Part shown: positions 46,570 to 56,232 of the stretch, in pieces
Layout: every line of letters begins with the position of its first letter
Numbering within the stretch: position 1 is the stretch's first letter
NCBI RefSeq assembly: GCF_029277445.1
Contig: NZ_CP119566.1
Span: forward strand, 4,094,001-4,158,000
Length of the DNA: 64,000 nucleotides
Reading direction: 5' to 3'
Origin: Pararhizobium qamdonense
Lineage (GTDB): Bacteria; Pseudomonadota; Alphaproteobacteria; Rhizobiales; Rhizobiaceae
The notes under the pieces: generated by a model
Told to the model about the DNA's origin: nothing
The model's input: only the letters and a program-made list of their open reading frames with translations
The model's database searches: none
Position numbers and translations under genes: made by a program

Positions 46570-48270
46570 ATGCCTGACACATTGATGCAGACCCCCGGCC
46601 CGCAATCGGCCAAACCCTGGCTGCAATCCTACCCCCCCGGCATGCCGAGCCATATCGATCCCCTGCCCTACAATTCGATCGGCGATCTCTTTGTGCAATC
46701 GTGCAAAAAATACGCTGATCGCAGCGCCTTTACCTGCATGGGCAAGACGCTGACCTTTGGGGATCTCGAGACGCAAAGCAGAAAGATTGGCGGGTGGCTG
46801 CAATCGACAGGCCTTGCCAAGGGTGACCGCGTCGCGGTGATGATGCCGAACATCCTGCAGAACCCGGTGATTGTCTTCGGTATTCTTCGGGCCGGCTATA
46901 CGGTCGTCAATGTCAATCCGCTCTATACGCCGCGCGAGCTGGAACACCAGCTGAAGGATTCCGGCACCAAGGCGATTTTCGTTCTCGAAAACTTCGCCCA
47001 TACCGTCGAACAGGTGGCGGCACGCACGGATCTGAAGCACATCGTCGTCGCCACCATGGGCGACCTTCTCGGGCTCAAGGGCCTGATCGTCAATATCGTC
47101 GTGCGCAAGATGAAAAAGCTGGTCCCGGCCTGGTCGCTGCCAGGGCACGTGTCCTTCAAGGCCGTTCTTGCAAAGGGTGCCGGCCAGACACTCAAGGCGG
47201 TCGATGTGAAACCCGCCGACGTCGCCTTCCTGCAATATACCGGTGGCACCACCGGCGTCTCCAAGGGCGCGACGCTGACGCATTCCAACCTGTTGTCGAA
47301 CATGGCGCAAATGGGCCTATGGCTGGACACGGCCTTCCTGCAGAAGAAACGGCCGGAACGGCTGGTATTCCTGTGCGCCCTGCCGCTGTATCACATTTTC
47401 GCCCTGACAGTGAATTCGCTGATGGGCTTGAGCACTGGTGGTGAAAATATCCTGATCCCCAACCCGCGCGACATCCCGGCTTTCGTCAAGGAAATCGCCA
47501 AATACAAGGTCAATATCTTCCCCGGCCTCAACACGCTTTTCAACGCGCTGATGAACAACGCCGAATTTCAGAAGCTGGACTTTACCGACCTGGCCCTGAC
47601 CTTTGGCGGCGGCATGGCGGTGCAGCGTCCGGTCGCCGAACGCTGGGAAGCCATGACGGGATCGCCGATCAAGGAGGGCTATGGTCTTTCTGAAACATCT
47701 CCGGTCGCCACCGCCAACCGGCTAGACGGACGCGACTTCACCGGCACGATCGGCCTGCCGCTGCCCTCCACCGATGTCGAGATCCGCGACGAAGACGGAA
47801 ATACGCTGCCGCTCGGCGATATCGGCGAAATCTGCATCCGGGGGCCGCAGGTCATGGCCGGTTACTGGCAGCGGCCTGACGAAACCGCGAAGGCCATTTC
47901 CGCTGATGGATTTTTCCGCTCCGGCGATATCGGCTTCATGAACCCGGAAGGGCTGGTGAAGATCGTCGATCGCAAGAAGGATATGATCCTGGTCTCCGGC
48001 TTCAACGTCTTTCCCAACGAGATCGAGGAAGTGGCAATGACCCTTGCCGGCATTCTCGAATGCGCGGCGATCGGCGTGCCGGACGAACATTCCGGCGAGG
48101 CCGTCAAGCTGTTCGTCGTCAAGAAGGATCAGAACCTGACGGAGGCGGATGTCAAAAAGCATTGCATCGCCAACCTGACCAACTACAAGCGCCCAAGATT
48201 TGTCGAGTTCCGCACCGAGCTGCCGAAGTCGAATGTCGGCAAGATCCTGCGCAAAGATCTGCGCGGGTAG
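46570..48270 (+). CDS. fadD: Long-chain fatty-acid-CoA ligase
   Basis: AMP-forming acyl-CoA synthetase that activates fatty acids for beta-oxidation. P-loop YTGGTTGVSKGATLTH, GYGLSETSP, the adenylate-domain hinge IGEICIRGPQVM and C-terminal KDMILVSGFNVFPNEIE are intact, as is the catalytic lysine segment SNVGKILRKDLRG. Length 566 is normal. Start supported by a gggagag site 6-8 bases upstream. Confidence 0.93.
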   Translation: MPDTLMQTPGPQSAKPWLQSYPPGMPSHIDPLPYNSIGDLFVQSCKKYADRSAFTCMGKTLTFGDLETQSRKIGGWLQSTGLAKGDRVAVMMPNILQNPVIVFGILRAGYTVVNVNPLYTPRELEHQLKDSGTKAIFVLENFAHTVEQVAARTDLKHIVVATMGDLLGLKGLIVNIVVRKMKKLVPAWSLPGHVSFKAVLAKGAGQTLKAVDVKPADVAFLQYTGGTTGVSKGATLTHSNLLSNMAQMGLWLDTAFLQKKRPERLVFLCALPLYHIFALTVNSLMGLSTGGENILIPNPRDIPAFVKEIAKYKVNIFPGLNTLFNALMNNAEFQKLDFTDLALTFGGGMAVQRPVAERWEAMTGSPIKEGYGLSETSPVATANRLDGRDFTGTIGLPLPSTDVEIRDEDGNTLPLGDIGEICIRGPQVMAGYWQRPDETAKAISADGFFRSGDIGFMNPEGLVKIVDRKKDMILVSGFNVFPNEIEEVAMTLAGILECAAIGVPDEHSGEAVKLFVVKKDQNLTEADVKKHCIANLTNYKRPRFVEFRTELPKSNVGKILRKDLRG

Positions 48271-48715
48271 GAAGTGGTCCCTTGTCAGACTGCGGAAAAG
48301 CCGCTATTTTGGTGGAGTGATGGCCGGAGCGCTAACTCCAGCCATCGTTTGTTTATTTTAAGAATTGGACCCGCACGGTGAGTGACCAGCTCGTGCGGGT
48401 TTTTCTTATGCCAAACGTGATGCTAAATGGTTGAAACCACATAGATCACCTCCACATTCGAGGACGGGGCTGTGTCCTGCTACAGTCCGGAAAGCCCATC
48501 CGTCCGGATGCGCCAGCTGGCATGGCGCCGCTGCTTTCGTCCCCGAACGAAACAACATTAACGCAAACACGGCAATTCACAACCATAAGGTGCTATCGGG
48601 TTGCGCCATGAAAGGCGTGCCACGGGTTTTTTAGCCTTCGCGTGAGGACAGGCTTGATTTGCTGAGGGCAAAGCGACTAGCTATCGCAACCCTTCCGCAA
48701 CGCAAGGAACCTGCC
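48271..48715. other. fadD-pgi spacer
   Basis: Contains the fadD terminator at 48369-48407 and, presumably, the pgi promoter. I see no convincing gene; a 67-codon frame at 48431-48634 lacks coding character. Confidence 0.5.
48369..48407 (+). terminator. Rho-independent terminator downstream of fadD
   Basis: Perfect 9-bp stem acccgcacg (48369-48377) and cgtgcgggt (48392-48400) with a run of T after it. It lies about 100 bases past the fadD stop. Confidence 0.8.
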
Positions 48716-50341
48716 ATGAACGCGCTTGTCGAACAGCTGAAATCCACCGTTTCCGACACCAATGCAACCGACATCCGGGCTGCTTTCGCCAGCGATCCCA
48801 AGCGTTTCGCCAAATATAGCATGACCCTTGACGACATGCTGTTCGACTACTCGAAATGCGCCGTCAACGAGAAGGTGCTGGACGGACTGGAGGCGATCGC
48901 CAAGGCTGCCAAGGTCGCTGAAAAACGCGATGCGATGTTTGCCGGCGATATCATCAACATCACCGAAGGCCGCGCGGTGCTGCACACCGCACTGCGCAAC
49001 CGGTCAAACACGCCGGTTCTGGTCGATGGCAAGGATGTGATGCCGGATGTCAACGCCGTGCTTGCGGCCATGGGCGTCTTTTCCGATGGCATCCGCTCGG
49101 GCGCTCTGAAGGGCGCAACCGGCAAGAAGATCACCGACGTCATCAATATCGGCATCGGCGGCTCCGATCTCGGGCCGGTCATGGCGACACTGGCGCTTGC
49201 GCCCGATCATGACGGCCCGCGCCTGCATTTCGTTTCCAATATCGACGGTGCGCATATCGCCGATACGCTGAAGCTTCTCGACGCCGAAACATCGCTGTTC
49301 ATTGTTGCATCGAAGACCTTCACCACCATCGAGACGATGACCAATGCCGCAACCGCGCGCGCCTTCATCGCCGAAAAGCTGGGCGAAGAGGCCGTCGGCC
49401 ATCATTTCTGCGCCGTCTCCACGGCACTCGACAAAGTTGCCGCGTTCGGCATCGATAGCGACCGCATCTTCGGTTTCTGGGACTGGGTCGGCGGGCGCTA
49501 TTCGATCTGGTCGGCGATCGGCCTGCCGCTGATGATTGCCATTGGCAAGGAGAATTTTGGGGAGTTTCTGGCCGGCGCGCATGCGATCGACAATCATTTC
49601 CGCACCGCGCCCTTGCGCGAAAACATCCCGATGCTGCTCGGCCTTCTCGGCTTTTATCATCGCAACGTGCTCGGCTATGCAACGCGCGCCATCCTGCCCT
49701 ATGATCAGCGCCTGTCGCGCTTTCCCGCCTATCTGCAGCAGCTCGACATGGAATCGAACGGTAAGGGCGTGACGCTGGATGGCACGCCGGTCGAGGGCAA
49801 TTCCGGCCCGGTCGTCTGGGGCGAACCCGGCACCAACGGGCAACATGCCTTCTACCAGCTCATCCATCAGGGCACGAGCATCATCCCGGCCGAGTTCATG
49901 ATCGCCGCCAACGGCCATGAACCGAACCTGCGCCACCAGCATCAGCTGCTCATGGCCAATTGCCTTGCCCAGTCGGAAGCCCTGATGAAGGGCCGCACGC
50001 TGGAGGAGGCCAAGGCCCAGATGGCGGCCAAGGGTCAGGACAAGGATTTCATCGACCGCATCGCGCCGCACCGCGTCTTCACCGGCAACCGCCCGTCGCT
50101 GACGTTCGTTTATGACGAGATGACGCCCTTCACCTTCGGCCGCCTGATCGCGCTCTACGAACACCGCGTCTTCGTCGAGGGCGCGCTGTTCAATATCAAC
50201 TCCTTCGACCAGTGGGGCGTCGAGCTTGGCAAGGAACTGGCCACAGGCCTGTTGCCCGTCGTTGAAGGCAAGGAAAGTGCTGCGGGCCATGATTCCTCGA
50301 CTGCGGGGCTGGTTGCCGCGCTGTTGAAGGCTGGGAAATAA
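48716..50341 (+). CDS. pgi: Glucose-6-phosphate isomerase
   Basis: Interconverts glucose-6-phosphate and fructose-6-phosphate. Family signatures are visible: [13 protein letters not shown], the phosphate-binding [35 protein letters not shown], catalytic Glu region [19 protein letters not shown] and the C-terminal [13 protein letters not shown]. Length 541. I start it at ATG 48716, with aagga 8 bases upstream; the frame is open 19 codons earlier without similarity. Confidence 0.96.
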   Translation: MNALVEQLKSTVSDTNATDIRAAFASDPKRFAKYSMTLDDMLFDYSKCAVNEKVLDGLEAIAKAAKVAEKRDAMFAGDIINITEGRAVLHTALRNRSNTPVLVDGKDVMPDVNAVLAAMGVFSDGIRSGALKGATGKKITDVINIGIGGSDLGPVMATLALAPDHDGPRLHFVSNIDGAHIADTLKLLDAETSLFIVASKTFTTIETMTNAATARAFIAEKLGEEAVGHHFCAVSTALDKVAAFGIDSDRIFGFWDWVGGRYSIWSAIGLPLMIAIGKENFGEFLAGAHAIDNHFRTAPLRENIPMLLGLLGFYHRNVLGYATRAILPYDQRLSRFPAYLQQLDMESNGKGVTLDGTPVEGNSGPVVWGEPGTNGQHAFYQLIHQGTSIIPAEFMIAANGHEPNLRHQHQLLMANCLAQSEALMKGRTLEEAKAQMAAKGQDKDFIDRIAPHRVFTGNRPSLTFVYDEMTPFTFGRLIALYEHRVFVEGALFNINSFDQWGVELGKELATGLLPVVEGKESAAGHDSSTAGLVAALLKAGK

Positions 50342-50363
50342 CGGCCGTACTGACGCGCCCGAT

Positions 50364-50398
50364 GAATACAGGCTGAACGCACAATTCAGCCTGTATTC
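50364..50398 (+). terminator. 14-bp perfect hairpin after pgi
   Basis: gaatacaggctgaa (50364-50377) and its exact complement (50385-50398) around a 7-base loop. No T-run follows, so it is a transcript-end or stabilising hairpin. Confidence 0.6.
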
Positions 50399-50475
50399 GG
50401 ACACAATGCGATATCTCTCGACCCGCGTCCTCAAGCCGGAGACATCTCCTGCGGCGCACGGGTTCGGGGCACCAG

Positions 50476-50718
50476 GTGGAACACTATTTCTTCGATCTGC
50501 ATTTCGGCAATGAACGGGTTGTCGATGAAGAAGGCGTCGATCATTTCGACGTCGGGTCCGCCGTTTATTACGGCCAGAGAATTGCCGACAAGATCGGCCG
50601 CGATAGCGACTATCGCTCGCTCACCGTCCATGTGCGCACCTTCGAAGGCTCTCTCCTGGCTGTTGTCGCGACTTCCGCAGGACGTGGCTTCGAGCAGATG
50701 GCATTGATGGGCCGGTAA
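50476..50718 (+). CDS. Small DUF6894-like protein (80 aa)
   Basis: Begins EHYFFDLHFGNERVVDEEGVDHFDV, matching the rhizobial small-protein pattern Y-F-F-D-[IL]-H...D-E-E-G (quoted as EHYFFDLHFGNE and VDEEGVDHFDV). Start is GTG 50476 with a poor ribosome site; no ATG precedes the conserved YFFD. Function unknown. Confidence 0.65.
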   Translation: MEHYFFDLHFGNERVVDEEGVDHFDVGSAVYYGQRIADKIGRDSDYRSLTVHVRTFEGSLLAVVATSAGRGFEQMALMGR

Positions 50719-50871
50719 ATCTCCACTCTTGCGCCAGACATCTTTTCGATCAGCCGAACCGATCATCCGCCTGTCATCAGAGCATGATCAAAGGGGGCAA
50801 ATGCAGCCGCCACCTGATTCGAGGTCAGCCGGTGCTCCCCGGCCGGTGGCAAAGCCCCGTCGAGGCGACCT

Positions 50872-51915
50872 ATGGAAAAAACCGTTCTCGTTGTCACCGA
50901 TGCCTGGCACCCGCAGGTCAACGGCGTCGTGCGCACGCTTGATGAACTCGCCCGATCCTTGAAGGAACAGGGCATTGCCATTCATTTCCTGACGCCAGAG
51001 CGTTTTGCGACCTTCCCGCTGCCCTTCTATTCCGACATCAGGCTGGCGCTGCCGATGCGCCAGCAGGTGGCGGATGAAATCGACGCGGTGGCGCCGGACT
51101 ATATTCATATCGCAACGGAGGGGCCGCTTGGCCTGGTGGCGCGCGGCATCTGTCTGCGCCGCAAGCTACCGTTCACGACCAGCTACCACACCCGGTTTCC
51201 GGAATTCGTCAGCGCCCGCCTGCCCATCCCGGAAAGCTGGAGCTATTGGTGGCTGCGCCAGTTTCACAATTCCGGCAATGGCATGATGGTGGCGACCGCT
51301 TCGCTGGGAACGGAAATGGCCGCGCACGGCTTTCACAATATCAAGCGCTGGACACGCGGCATCGACACCACGCTGTTTGATCCGGCGCGCCGTCAGGACC
51401 TGCCGTTTCCGCGCCCGATCTTCCTGAATGTCGGGCGCGTTGCCGTCGAGAAGAACCTGCCGGCTTTCCTCGACCTCGACCTGCCGGGCAGCAAGGTCGT
51501 CGTCGGCGATGGCCCCGATCTTGCGGCTTTGCGCCAGCGCTATCCGGATGTGCATTTCCTTGGAAAACGCCTTGGCACGGAGCTGGCGGCGATCTACGCC
51601 TCGGCGGATGTCTTCGTCTTTCCAAGCCGGGTCGATACGTTCGGCAATGTCATTCTGGAAGCGCTTGCCAGCGGCTGTCCGGTGGCCGCCTTTCCCGTGA
51701 CGGCGCCGAAGGATATTCTCAGTGATGGCGGTGGCGTCGTGTCGAGCGACCTGCGCCAGGCAGCCCTCGCGGCCCTTACATATTCACGGGAAGAGGCGCG
51801 CCAAAAGGCGCTGACATTCAGCTGGAGCGAATGCGCCCGCCAGTTTCTCTCCAACCTCGCCGGTGTGCCGCGCGGCGCCTTTGCCGGACGCGGCCGCCGG
51901 CTGGGAGTGATGTAA
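50872..51915 (+). CDS. GT4-family glycosyltransferase
   Basis: A 347-residue GT-B enzyme. N-terminal WHPQVNGVVRTLDELA is the acceptor-side glycine loop of GT4 lipid/mannosyl transferases; the C-terminal half has NVGRVAVEKNL, VVVGDGPD and the E-x7-E region FVFPSRVDTFGNVILEALA. Such enzymes make alpha-glycosyl lipids. An Agrobacterium relative makes glucosyl/glucuronosyl diacylglycerol in phosphate starvation; equivalence here is only a possibility. One exact CTGTCAT half-site lies about 95 bases upstream (50771-50777). Confidence 0.85.
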   Translation: MEKTVLVVTDAWHPQVNGVVRTLDELARSLKEQGIAIHFLTPERFATFPLPFYSDIRLALPMRQQVADEIDAVAPDYIHIATEGPLGLVARGICLRRKLPFTTSYHTRFPEFVSARLPIPESWSYWWLRQFHNSGNGMMVATASLGTEMAAHGFHNIKRWTRGIDTTLFDPARRQDLPFPRPIFLNVGRVAVEKNLPAFLDLDLPGSKVVVGDGPDLAALRQRYPDVHFLGKRLGTELAAIYASADVFVFPSRVDTFGNVILEALASGCPVAAFPVTAPKDILSDGGGVVSSDLRQAALAALTYSREEARQKALTFSWSECARQFLSNLAGVPRGAFAGRGRRLGVM

Positions 51916-51940
51916 GAGCCCGATGCAGCTCGTTTTCACA

Positions 51941-52075
51941 CCCTCCCCTTGAGGGGGAGGGTCGGAGCCGAGCCCTGGGGTGGGGTGACTCACCGCAATC
52001 TCAAGACAAGACTAGGGCCGCGATCGTCCGACCACACCCGCCGCTCTGCAGCGGCACCCCCTCAAGAGAGAACCA
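51941..52075. repeat. Rhizobial-type palindromic intergenic element
   Basis: Starts with a perfect hairpin (ccctcccc 51941-51948 with ggggaggg 51954-51961) and ends with a ctcaag stretch near 52061-52066 that echoes its beginning (cttgag). GC-rich sequence of this kind occurs between many rhizobial genes. It marks the left edge of the lower-GC insertion. Confidence 0.55.
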
Positions 52076-52321
52076 AAGATAGGAAAGTCTACGGCCATTG
52101 GCCTTGGATCGCCCCGCCATTAAGCAGCAACCTTTCAAACATCTGGCACGACGCGCATTCGAAAAAGAAAATTGTAAAACCGAATTTTCTATCGGAGCAG
52201 CGACACGGTTGCGACCTTGTACGCACTATGTCCGCATTTAAACTCGATGAGCCGGATTTTAAATAGAAGCAACAGCGGATCAGCCTAGCAATCTCACTTG
52301 TTTTCAAGGAGCCGCTTCGTG

Positions 52322-52597
52322 ATGAGCACGCCAGGTCGGGAGGGTACCTTGTATTATATGCTGAAGATAAAGCCCACGAAAACACAACATTTCTATGATT
52401 GCGAGGTGGATGTTTTCGAGCAAAAATCCCGGTCGTTATATATACGCCACAGCCAAATAATGCCTTGCGTATCGCATCCTATGGAGGAAACAGTCCGTAA
52501 ACTTGAACCTCTCTTCGCCTCTGTCACGGCATTGACGCCAGGCGGAGCTCAAGCCTGCGAAGACGATCACGTCATCTGCTTTGTGCGCCGAAAATGA
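52322..52597 (+). CDS. Hypothetical protein in the low-GC insertion (91 aa)
   Basis: ATG 52322 has aaggag 10 bases upstream. The product has four cysteines and no family I can name. Base composition is lower in GC than the flanks, as for its neighbours up to 54 kb. It could be a remnant rather than a working gene. Confidence 0.4.
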   Translation: MSTPGREGTLYYMLKIKPTKTQHFYDCEVDVFEQKSRSLYIRHSQIMPCVSHPMEETVRKLEPLFASVTALTPGGAQACEDDHVICFVRRK

Positions 52598-52640
52598 AAC
52601 ATGATTGCTATGAGGTTTCTCTCCAACTATTCGGACCTGC

Positions 52641-53133
52641 TTGGAAGAAGGAGTTTCTACAATCGAGCATGGCACGCTTATTAAAGATGAAGAATGTCTC
52701 CTTTTGGCAAGCCTTGGAATTCCTCTGATCCCAACAGCGAGCGTCCTGAGCATTTTCGAACCTACTGCTCTCCCTAGCGATCTTCAGGGAAAGTTCGAAG
52801 CGGTACGAAATTCGTCGAAGGCTTCTCTTAGTCGCGTGATTCAGAAAGGTGTGTGCATTGCTTTCGGGACAGCTGCGGGAGTCATCCCACACGGTGAAAA
52901 GGCGAGAGAGCTAGAGATATATGCCTCGTCGGGCAGACCAATCACAAGGCAATCAGCACGGCGACATCAGTGATACCATAGGGTTAACCGGTTGTGGTGT
53001 TGCCTCAGAAGGAATGCGAGCGGACTTAATATGTCTTCGAGAGGACCCCTTAGCTTCGCCTGCGTCACTAAGAACTATAGTGCATGTTATTACGCCAAAT
53101 TTCATTGGGTCTATGCCCCACAAAATTAGCTGA
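52641..53133 (+). pseudogene. Amidohydrolase (imidazolonepropionase/dipeptidase-like) C-terminal fragment, two frameshifts
   Basis: Three frames in order spell one metal-dependent amidohydrolase C-terminus. First, 52641-52935: EEGVSTIEHGTLI, GIPLIPTASVL and IAFGTAAGVIPHGEKARELE. Second, about 52935-52980: TNHKAISTATSVIP. Third, about 52983-53133: GLTGCGVASEGMRADLIC, DPLASPASLRTIVHVI. Intact relatives have the metal Asp in GTDAGV; here it is GTAAGV, so the Asp is lost as well. The N-terminal two-thirds is missing. It is clearly dead. Confidence 0.8.
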
Positions 53134-53141
53134 GGTTTCAA

Positions 53142-54017
53142 GTGCAAACAGGTAGTCCGAATCTTTTGTCGGTCAGGAAATATACGATATTAACTGCGCC
53201 ATGCGTCTTCGCGTGGTCTCTTTGGCCAGTACTTGCAATATCTGCATCGGCTTTGCCACCGATATTCGCAACATCTCTATTCTTTGGGGCTGGATTCTTA
53301 TTCTACTGGATTTTTGCCATATTATCTGGGACAAAATTGACATTTATATCAGACACACCGCCTTTGTTGCTGGTGGTTGGAACGCTTGGCTTATCTGGTA
53401 ACGTCGTTTTTTTCAATCTTGGGATTAGATATTCTGACCCAGTACTTGTAAATATAATAGCTTATTCGTGGCCTATTTTCACGAGTGTCATTGCATATTT
53501 TCTCGGGCTAGCCCGGTTGAATAAATTAGCAGTTCTCGGACTGGTTATTTCGTTTATTGGAGTTGTGGTCCTTTTTTACGGGCAGATCGACCCCAGCTGG
53601 ATTGGTCTGTGCGCAGCTTCATTTAGCGCTTTGTGCTGGGGAACATATAGTGCCGTCCGTAAGTACTGGGCGGCCTCAACCGGTGGTGAGATGGCTGCGT
53701 TTGCGGGTGTTTCAGCACTATTACTGTTCTTGATGTCGGCCTTGACGGGAGACATTTCGATGCCAAACAGCAGCATGATAATGGTTGTCTTCCTAGTCGG
53801 ACTTATCCCAGTCGCGATTGGCAATACTCTATGGGACATAGGGATGGTTCGAGGAAACCAAGTGATACTTTCCGCGCTCGCCTTCGCAACGCCGATATTA
53901 GCAACCTGTTGGCTTGCCATTTGGGGTGGCTCAACAGTTTCTCAGGGCGTTGTAATATCTCTGCTTATCGTGATTGTAGACATTGCTTTGACTGTCAAAA
54001 ATACATCGGATATCTGA
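53142..54017 (+). CDS. EamA/DMT-family transporter
   Basis: A 291-residue protein with ten membrane segments in two five-helix halves. Features include NVVFFNLGIRYSDPVLVNII and, in the second half, SALCWGTYSAVRKYW and PVAIGNTLWDIGMVRGN. It probably exports amino acids or other metabolites; substrate unknown. Start is GTG 53142 with gagg 8 bases upstream. Codon use is AT-richer than all genes around it, a sign of horizontal transfer, and an IS66 fragment follows 36 bases downstream. Confidence 0.8.
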   Translation: MQTGSPNLLSVRKYTILTAPCVFAWSLWPVLAISASALPPIFATSLFFGAGFLFYWIFAILSGTKLTFISDTPPLLLVVGTLGLSGNVVFFNLGIRYSDPVLVNIIAYSWPIFTSVIAYFLGLARLNKLAVLGLVISFIGVVVLFYGQIDPSWIGLCAASFSALCWGTYSAVRKYWAASTGGEMAAFAGVSALLLFLMSALTGDISMPNSSMIMVVFLVGLIPVAIGNTLWDIGMVRGNQVILSALAFATPILATCWLAIWGGSTVSQGVVISLLIVIVDIALTVKNTSDI

Positions 54018-54052
54018 CCGATCCGCTTCGATTGAGCTAATGACGTCATGGC

Positions 54053-54283
54053 GGCGAAGTCTTCTGCTTCCGGGGTCGCAAGGGTGATCTGATCAAAGTT
54101 CTGTGGCACGACGGGGTCGGCATGTCGCTTTACCTGAAGCGGCTTGAAGCCGGAAAGTTCATCTGGCCGGTCAGCCAGAATGGCTTCGCCGTGCCAGTGT
54201 CGGCGGCGCAACTCGGCTATCTTCTGGAAGGGATCGACTGGCGCAATCCACGCTGGACGCGGCGACCTGCAACGATAGTATAG
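54053..54283 (+). pseudogene. tnpB: IS66 TnpB (Orf2) fragment, 5'-truncated
   Basis: The frame reading from about 54053 gives GEVFCFRGRKGDLIKVLWHD, then GVGMSLYLKRLEAGKF, and AAQLGYLLEGIDWRNPRW to a TAG at 54283. This matches the C-terminal two-thirds of IS66-type TnpB. The first third is missing. Read together with the following tnpC start. Confidence 0.88.
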
Positions 54284-54418
54284 TCGCCAACCGTTCCTGC
54301 TTTTGTTAGGCTTTCTGTGGTTCGATGGTAGTTTTCGGCCATGGATGATGCTGCGTCAGAGATAGCCAGACCGCGCGCCGCGCTTGCGGCATCGTCAGCG
54401 CGCGCCTGGAAGGCGAGC
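54053..54418 (+). mobile_element. IS66-family insertion sequence remnant
   Basis: Combines the truncated tnpB and, from ATG 54341, the first codons of a TnpC-like frame (MDDAASEIARPRAALAASSA), in the order and spacing usual for IS66. The remnant ends at 54418, the base before the fructokinase stop codon (54419-54421). No terminal repeats or target duplication are visible because both ends are lost. Confidence 0.75.
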
Positions 54419-55345
54419 TTAAAGCCCGATCTCGTAGCTCCATGGCGGGTTGGCGCCGGCGCGTGAGACGGTCACGGCGGCGGCTTTTGCGCCCAGCGCC
54501 AGCGCGTCGCGCACGGCGCTCTCGCTGAGCGTCGCAACCTGTTCCTTGGTCAGGAGGTTGTTCATCTTCAGCGATGCCAAGATGCCGGCATCGAACGTGT
54601 CGCCGGCGCCGACGGTATCGACAACCTCGACTTTTTCGCCCGGCACCGAGACCTTGCCGCGCACCGTGTAACCATCGGCACCATCGGCGCCCCTGGTGAT
54701 GACGACGAGTTTGGGGCCGCGCTGCAGCCATTTGGCCACCAGTTCGTCATGGCTGCCCTCTTCGCCGAACCAGTCGAGATCCTCGTCGGAGAATTTCACG
54801 ATATCGGACATTTCAGCCATGCGCAGCATGCGGGCCTTGTGGGCCTGCGCATCCTTGATGAAGCCGGGGCGAATGTTCGGGTCGAAGGAAATCACCCGCT
54901 TCTGGTACTCGCGGGTCATCAGCGCTTCGTAAGTGGAGCCGCACGGTTCGGGGATCAGGCTGATCGCGCCGAAATGCAGCGCCTCGCAGAAATCTCCAAG
55001 CGCTGGCAGATGGTCCTTGGTGATCATCCGGCCGGCCGTGTTTTCGTCGAAGAAGGCATAGGTTGCCGAGCCGTTGACCAGTTTGACGAAGGCGACCGTG
55101 GTGTGCAGCGACAGCGTTGCGCAAGGGCCGAAATCGACATTGCTGGATTTCAGTGTTTCGCGCAGCATATCGCCGAACATATCGTCGGAAAGACCGGTGA
55201 AGAACCCGGTTGGGATACCGAGACGCCCAAGCGCGATGGCCGTGTTGAAAATGGCGCCGCCGGAATAGGGCGCAAATGCCGTTTCGCCTGCCGTCGTCTG
55301 GCGTGGCAGCATATCGATCAGGGCTTCCCCACAGCAAACGATCAC
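54419..55345 (-). CDS. frk: Fructokinase-type sugar kinase (PfkB family)
   Basis: A 308-residue ribokinase-fold enzyme. N-terminal GEALIDMLP and the GG segment YSGGAIFNTAIALGRLG bind sugar; C-terminal VDTVGAGDTFDAGIL holds the catalytic Asp and anion hole. Fructose as substrate is inferred from similarity and from the nearby frc transporter. Its stop codon abuts an IS66 remnant, but the C-terminus looks complete. Confidence 0.87.
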   Translation of the reverse strand: MIVCCGEALIDMLPRQTTAGETAFAPYSGGAIFNTAIALGRLGIPTGFFTGLSDDMFGDMLRETLKSSNVDFGPCATLSLHTTVAFVKLVNGSATYAFFDENTAGRMITKDHLPALGDFCEALHFGAISLIPEPCGSTYEALMTREYQKRVISFDPNIRPGFIKDAQAHKARMLRMAEMSDIVKFSDEDLDWFGEEGSHDELVAKWLQRGPKLVVITRGADGADGYTVRGKVSVPGEKVEVVDTVGAGDTFDAGILASLKMNNLLTKEQVATLSESAVRDALALGAKAAAVTVSRAGANPPWSYEIGL

Positions 55346-55417
55346 GGCAACGTCCTCCTCACTGAATGTTATTTCAATCGATTTAAGCCAAACTGCGCCG
55401 GAATTCCAGCACCGTTT

Positions 55418-56116
55418 TCAAGCCGGTGCCAGTTCGCTGACGCCGCCGTTGCGGCCCGACCATTCGAGCGGCGCATTGAGGAAGGCCTCGACCTCGGACA
55501 AGGTCTTTTCGTCGAACAATTTCTGCTGCTTGGCAACATCAAGCACATCGCGCCATGTTGCGATATTGAGCAACGTTACCCCCTTGTCCAGCATCTCGCC
55601 GCGCGCCTTGGGGAAGATATCGTAGTAGAACAGCGCAATGCCGTGATCCACCACGCCGCCGGCCGCGCGGATGGCGTCGATGAAGGTAAACATCGAGCCG
55701 CCGGCCGTCGTCAGGTCCTCGATGACGAGAACGCGGGCGCCGTCTGGCATATGGCCCTCGATCTGGGCATTGCGGCCGTGGCCCTTCGGCGCTTTCCGCA
55801 CATAGATCATCGGCAGAGCCAGGCGCTCGGCGAGCATCGCGGCAAACGGAATACCAGCCGTCTCGCCGCCGGCGATGACGTCGAACTTTTCGAAACCGGC
55901 TTCGCGCAACACGGTTGCTGCTGCAAAATCCATCACGGCCGAGCGGATGCGCGGATAGGAGATCAGCTTGCGGCAGTCGATATAGACCGGGCTCGCCATG
56001 CCGGATGCCAGCTTGTAGGGCTTGTCTGCGCTGAAATGCACCGCCTTGATTTCCCAGAGCATCTTGGCAACGAGTTCAGCCATCACGGCCTTGTCGGGAA
56101 AGGATGTCTGGATCAT
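55418..56116 (-). CDS. pyrE: Orotate phosphoribosyltransferase
   Basis: Joins orotate and PRPP to orotidine 5'-phosphate in pyrimidine synthesis. PRPP motif [17 protein letters not shown] is intact, as are [14 protein letters not shown] and [17 protein letters not shown] (catalytic lysine loop). Start at ATG ending at 56116, with aggag about 10 bases upstream. 232 residues. pyrC lies 1.6 kb away on the same strand, with two unrelated genes between. Confidence 0.95.
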   Translation of the reverse strand: MIQTSFPDKAVMAELVAKMLWEIKAVHFSADKPYKLASGMASPVYIDCRKLISYPRIRSAVMDFAAATVLREAGFEKFDVIAGGETAGIPFAAMLAERLALPMIYVRKAPKGHGRNAQIEGHMPDGARVLVIEDLTTAGGSMFTFIDAIRAAGGVVDHGIALFYYDIFPKARGEMLDKGVTLLNIATWRDVLDVAKQQKLFDEKTLSEVEAFLNAPLEWSGRNGGVSELAPA

Positions 56117-56232
56117 CGGCGGTCTCCTGTAGCTCGGGATTTTTATCCCCCGCCGCATAGCAGGTCAGGCCGCGCAATGCCAGAGCAGAGGGCGCGGTCA
56201 GCACCAGGAATCAGCCTGCCGCGCCTTCCAAT

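Noticed and set aside
46395..46577. Short open frames in the fadD leader as an upstream peptide
   Set aside because: No ribosome site or conserved pattern; leader length is explained by the putative promoter at 46357-46383.
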